Source: Grifola frondosa (Eukaryota > Basidiomycota > Agaricomycetes > Polyporales > Grifolaceae). Taken from it: DNA of 64,000 bases. Both the position numbers and the translations under genes were made by a program. The DNA lies in contig LUGG01000004.1 of assembly GCA_001683735.1 (NCBI GenBank), forward strand, positions 682,001-746,000, given 5' to 3'. The notes below the pieces were generated by a model, which saw only the letters and a program-made list of their open reading frames with translations, ran no database searches and was not told the origin of the DNA. Shown piece by piece: positions 60,193-64,000 of this stretch (its first letter is position 1; the number at the start of each line of letters is the position of its first letter).

Positions 60193-61731
60193 ATGTATAA
60201 ATTCGTCGGCTCTGCATTCTTCATCCTCACAATTGCATATTATCTCTCAACCTCTCCTCTGTACTTCAAGAATTTGAACGAAACGAGTACTACTTCTCAA
60301 GAGACATCGATTTCCACACAACCTGAAGAAATGGCCGTATCTTCCGTATCGAGGACCGTCGTGAAGAAAGTGTTGTCGGTTGAAACGGAGGAGGTATGAA
60401 TTCTGCTGCAGTGGCCATGTACGATGCTCATTGGACTCGACATTCTGGTAGGGTGCTGGAGCCCTTGTACGACGCTCTATCGGGTCGATGAAGCTCAGGA
60501 ACCTCACTCCTTTCCTGATGCTGGATCATTTCCATGTGTCTAAAGGAGCGGTGAGCGGTTTCTTGTGTTTCACGGTAAACAAGGCTCATTACCTTGGCAG
60601 GGCTTCCCGGATCATCCTCATCGCGGTCAGGCAACTGTCACGTACATGCTAGAGGGGTAAATAGCTGTGTCAACTAGACTAATTACGTGTGCTTACGGTT
60701 TCGCTCTCAGGTCAAGCAGACATGAAGACTCGGCTGGGCATAAGGGAACGATCGAGACAGGCGGTGTCCAATGGATGTGCGCTGTAAGTTAACCTTCATG
60801 ATTTTGCTTAAGCATGATTACTCAACGTTGAACAGGGACGAGGAAGTAGGCACATTTCCTACGTTGTCCATGCACTATTTTTTAACGAACACAATTCTTC
60901 CAGTCATTCACGCCGAGATGCCTGTACATGATCCCGGCCACCCAGATCCGCGCGGTCCAGCTATGGATTGACTTGCCGAAAGAGCACAAAATGGTTGAGC
61001 CCTCCTATCAGGAGCTCGGTCCTTCGGAGTGAGCATCTCGTAGTATCATGCGTTTCAGATCTTGAAGTTGATTGTTATTTCCTCCAGGATCGCTACCGCT
61101 TATCCTGAGGGCATAGATGGACCAGTGGAGGTCAAGGTCATCAGCGGGAAGAGCCATGGAGTGGAATCGCCCGTTCGACCGCTCGGAGGATGTTGGTACT
61201 TCCATGTGATCTTCAAGAAGAGAGCAACGATCTTCCAAGACATACGCAAGTATCATACTTCGGAGAACGCTGGTGCAATTCTGATGGTTTTCTTCACAGC
61301 GACCGGCTGGACGTCTTTCATGTACAGTAAGTTTAACTGTTATGTCTTTTCGCGTGTGCATATGAACATCCTCGTGTAGCTCTGAAGGGGTCTGTCCGAA
61401 TCGGCCCGGAGTCGATTCCCCACGAACCATTCCACACCCTTGTCTTGTCCTCAGAGGCCAATGAGACGGGTGTACAGATTACTGCAACAGAGGACAATAC
61501 AGAGGTCGTCCTGGTACGTGCTTTTTTCAGATCTTGATCGGCTTTTCCACAATTGAATTCGACGGTGCGTCTCAGATCGCTGGCGAACCTCTGGATCAGA
61601 CTGTCGTTCAATACGGACCGTTCGTCATGACATCACGAGAGGAGATTCAGAAAACTCTCATGGACTATCAATACGGTCGGAACGGCTTCGAGAAGGCTCA
61701 TACATGGAAGAGTGAAATTGGTCATATGTAG
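60193..61731 (+). CDS. Pirin-family cupin protein
   Basis: Iron-binding bicupin; pirins act as redox-linked transcription co-factors or quercetin dioxygenases. Exons are 60193-60393, 60452-60550, 60601-60656, 60711-60783, 60836-60845, 60904-61028, 61088-61245, 61300-61326, 61380-61513 and 61576-61731 (about 345 aa). N-terminal cupin: MLDHFHVSKGAGFPDHPHRG, then TVTYMLEGSSRHEDSAGHKG and GGVQWMCAGRG.IHAEMP, with the iron-binding His/His/His/Glu set (HPHRG, H in RHEDS, HAE). Second cupin: GWTSFMYTLKGSVRIGPE, then YGPFVMTSREEIQKTLMDY. A frame fix is needed near 60951-60956 (PDPR then QLWIDLP; one extra or two missing bases). Exon 5 is 10 nt. Intron 7 (61246-61299) has a GC donor. The Met at 60193 adds a hydrophobic leader (SAFFILTIAYYLS); a second Met at 60331 gives the usual pirin start. 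Confidence 0.92.
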
Positions 61732-61858
61732 CGAGCTTGATCAATGGTTTCTCTATATTCCCTGGTGATGGTAGGGTGCCTTTTGTGCATATATACAGCC
61801 TAGCGGATATAAAGCACCTGTATTCATAATGCATCTACACTGTTAATCGCGACAGTCA

Positions 61859-63386
61859 TCAGGTCGCCCGACTCTTCTTCGCATTGCGCCGGACTTTTGT
61901 GTCTTCGTCCCCTTCGTTATCACTGTGCACGTTTTCCATCACATCCCAAACGTCATCTGCTGCGCCCTCATCTTCTTCATCGTTACTAAATGTTTTCTCA
62001 AGCGCGATGTCTGGACTGCAATCCCAAATGACCGCTGTGGGTATTACCTTCACATAGAGCTTGTCTAAAATAGCGCCTTTCTTGTCCTGTTGTCCAGCCT
62101 TTAAAAGCGGTGGGAAGGTGCTGTGTAGTCGGAGGAAGCGATCCTGGGACGCGGAGGCGAGCAACGACGGCGCGGGTGCGAGAGATGATACTGCGCCAGA
62201 TATGCCTGCAAATCGATCATCAGAATACGCAAGTTGGGATAGTCATAGTTGACACACCTTGATATCCATAAATTGTTCTTCCGTTTCGCAGGTCTAATGC
62301 GAAGAGGTTGCATCCATGATCCGCGACAAATATTTCACTGTGAATAGAGTCAGCGTAGACAGGCAAAATTGTCATAAATCTGCTTACTGCTCAGAAAGGC
62401 CCTTTTCAATTGCGCTTACGCCTCCAATTTTCCCTACGCCCTTCCAATCTGAGACAGGCCGGCGCGCAGCACGCGTATCGTATCGACGAACGTTCCCAAG
62501 CTGCGTCCCCGTAACAAGATGATTGTGGGAGGTAGAGGTTGGTGTTTCAAGGTACGTTAACGCAGTAATGTGTACAGGCTGACGCAGGTTCAAATTGTCG
62601 TTCGACACCTGGTGAACAATTCAACAATTGAGAACAGTTGGAAAATCAAACTCGGAATACGTACATTCTTTGCTCGCCAGATCTCACCAGGTATTAACTG
62701 ATCCACTCTTTTCCTCTTCTTCGATTCGGCAATGGTAGGAACACTGGTCTCTGTTCCGGTGAAAGCCTGCTCGGCATCCCACACTGATAATTCGACCTCA
62801 TCCCCGCCATAAGCAAACGTGTTTCCATCAGATGAGAGACGCCAGTCGCATAATCGCATGGGGAGAGAAGCGGCCTCGGAAGTTGATGCGGATTCATCTG
62901 CTCCAAGCTTCGTCAATCGTAGAGCCCCATTAGATGTACATGTATATATGCCGCTGGAAAAATACAAGCTATGGATGTCACATCAATTAATTAGACACTA
63001 CGACTCACCTCTCCGACATAGCAAGACCGACATATCGTTGACCGCTTTTCAACCGTGGTTCGGTCCACTCGTGTAGAACATCCACCGATGAATCCTCCTT
63101 GACACGGTATGATGATGATGAACCATCCGCGCGAACTGCCGTCAACTTTCCTTGAACATAGGTCCATGAATATATAATTGAACGGGATGATGGCAATTAA
63201 CGGTACCAGTGTTACTGAGCTAGCATCCCGCTGTAAAGCGAGTTTCTGTACGGCCTTGGTCTTCCCTGAGGAGCCTCCAGCCACAAGAATGTTTGACTCA
63301 ACCTTCCATTCTTTATTGTTCTCCTCTGGGGTGTATCGAATAGATTTTACTGCACCGAGCTCATCTCCAACGAAAAATCGAGGCAT
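61859..63386 (-). CDS. NSA1: WD-repeat ribosome biogenesis factor Nsa1 (WDR74)
   Basis: Seven-blade beta-propeller that recruits the AAA ATPase Rix7 (NVL) for release from nucleolar pre-60S particles. Exons are 63386-63207, 63145-63009, 62968-62665, 62608-62388, 62337-62258 and 62205-61859 (422 aa, no correction). It starts MPRFFVGDELGAVKSI, the typical Nsa1 start. Blades: GRYVGLA-type strand SGQRYVGLAMSES, DWRLSSDGNTFAYGG, LVTGTQLGNVRRYDTRA, EIFVADHGCNLFALDLRN and LLASASQDRFLRLHSTFP. The C-terminus is acidic then basic (ENVHSDNEGDEDTKVRR), fitting a nucleolar protein. Intron 2 (62969-63008) is only 40 nt. The intron 1 acceptor (GGAAAG) is the only one keeping phase and is non-optimal. Confidence 0.92.
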
Positions 63387-63500
63387 AGTGTTTTGGGTAG
63401 AAAGATGTGACAAGACAATGTCACAACGCGCTTGCTATTTGTCGCAACCTCGATTTGGAAACAGTGCTTAGAGCTTGGTCAGAACGTCGACTTGTACGCG
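63387..63500. promoter_or_regulatory. Bidirectional promoter, NSA1 (-) / RMD5 (+)
   Basis: Just 114 bp between the two start codons, the shortest shared promoter in the window. Confidence 0.6.
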
Positions 63501-64000
63501 ATGGATGGCCCTCTGAAGGAGCTCGCCAAACTTGAGAAACTCACTTCTGACTCGCCATCAGGCAAGAGAAACGCACCATGCATTACGGACTCCCTCGATT
63601 CACTCCTGCAGTCCCTGCGGGAGGTGAAGGACCGCCTTCGAGCTGGCACGGCGACCGAGGAGACACTTTCGATCCTCTCCAAGACCGTGGAGGCCAGGAA
63701 GAAGGAGATTGACGACCGGCAGAAAGATGTCTACAATTCTCTGGCAAGGTACGGGAAAGCGCTGGATAAGGTATGTATAACGGTAAGCATCTCATATACC
63801 CTTAAGGTTGACTGTTGGCCACAGAGATTCTCGACACCTTTGCCTTCCTATCAACCATTGTTTCGGTCTCCAGAAGCAAAGGCTGCATTGGAACGAACGA
63901 TTGCGCTTCACTTCCTTCGGTCAGGACAATTTAATACTGCCGAAACTTTCATCGAGGTTCGGAAGCAGTTTAAGTGCTGTAGTAATCTTATATATGAATT
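63501..64000 (+). CDS. RMD5: GID/CTLH E3 ligase subunit Rmd5 (Gid2/RMND5), N-terminal part (3' truncated)
   Basis: RING subunit of the GID/CTLH ubiquitin ligase. Visible exons are 63501-63770 and 63825-63956; the following GTTCGG looks like a donor, so the coding sequence continues past the window. The N-terminal coiled-coil region (LQSLREVKDRLRAGTATEE, KEIDDRQKDVYNSLARYGK) and the GKALDKRF motif are followed by ALERTIALHFLRSGQFNTAE, the LisH-like helix of RMND5. The RING-like domain would lie downstream. The assignment rests on the N-terminal half only. Confidence 0.75.
   Translation, partial: MDGPLKELAKLEKLTSDSPSGKRNAPCITDSLDSLLQSLREVKDRLRAGTATEETLSILSKTVEARKKEIDDRQKDVYNSLARYGKALDKVCITVSISYTLKVDCWPQRFSTPLPSYQPLFRSPEAKAALERTIALHFLRSGQFNTAETFIEVRKQFKCCSNLIYE

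Noticed and set aside
1..64000. CRISPR arrays, prokaryotic operons, phage or transposon genes, biosynthetic or defence gene clusters
   Set aside because: None seen. All recognised genes are eukaryotic, intron-rich and functionally unrelated, and no reverse transcriptase, transposase, terminal repeats or spaced direct repeats were found by eye.

Overview
The window reads as nuclear DNA of a filamentous basidiomycete, most likely an Agaricomycete. Almost every gene is split by many short introns (mostly 48-65 nt, GT..AG with CTNAN-like branch sites). The gene set is purely fungal-eukaryotic, and the one tRNA carries a nuclear-type intron. No bacterial, viral, transposon or CRISPR sequence was recognised. 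All exon models were built by hand from splice signals and frame continuity; no alignment or database search was run.

Layout. 1-11.2 kb: 5'-truncated SRC1/MAN1-type inner nuclear membrane protein (+), ESCRT-I VPS23 (-), a TEA/ATTS transcription factor (+), and NOC3 (-). 11.5-20.6 kb: APC5 (+, divergent from NOC3), a degenerate and an apparently fuller FAD monooxygenase in tandem (-), and methionine aminopeptidase MAP1 (+). 20.8-31.4 kb: glycerol-3-phosphate acyltransferase (-) and a 16-exon XMAP215/Dis1-family microtubule polymerase with five TOG-like arrays (-). 31.4-47 kb: a sparser stretch with two orphan genes, eIF2B-alpha (GCN3), RNase P/MRP subunit POP4, a transcriptional-CDK-type cyclin, tRNA-Ala(CGC), an orphan Trp-rich gene, a doubtful gene, and mitoribosomal bS21m. 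47.7-64 kb: GIR2 (RWD domain), a YheT-type alpha/beta hydrolase, a smgGDS/RAP1GDS1 armadillo protein, BET2 (Rab geranylgeranyl transferase beta), a peroxisomal ECI1-like enoyl-CoA isomerase, an amino-acid permease, pirin, NSA1 (WDR74) and a 3'-truncated RMD5 (GID/CTLH).

Most genes are unlinked housekeeping functions: ribosome and RNA biogenesis (NOC3, NSA1, POP4, bS21m, GCN3, GIR2), ubiquitin/cell cycle (APC5, RMD5), trafficking (VPS23, BET2, smgGDS) and lipid metabolism. Several lie head to head over short shared promoters (NSA1/RMD5 114 bp, bS21m/GIR2 144 bp, NOC3/APC5 290 bp). I see no biosynthetic cluster or defence system.

Two features cut across the window. First, about 16 places in otherwise convincing conserved genes need a one-base (twice perhaps two-base) correction to keep frame, often in or beside short homopolymers. 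This looks more like uncorrected assembly indels than mass pseudogenisation. Second, splicing is unusual in places: a predicted 2-nt exon in MAP1, 10-16-nt exons elsewhere, and five GC-AG introns. The MAP1 2-nt exon is the most interesting single observation.
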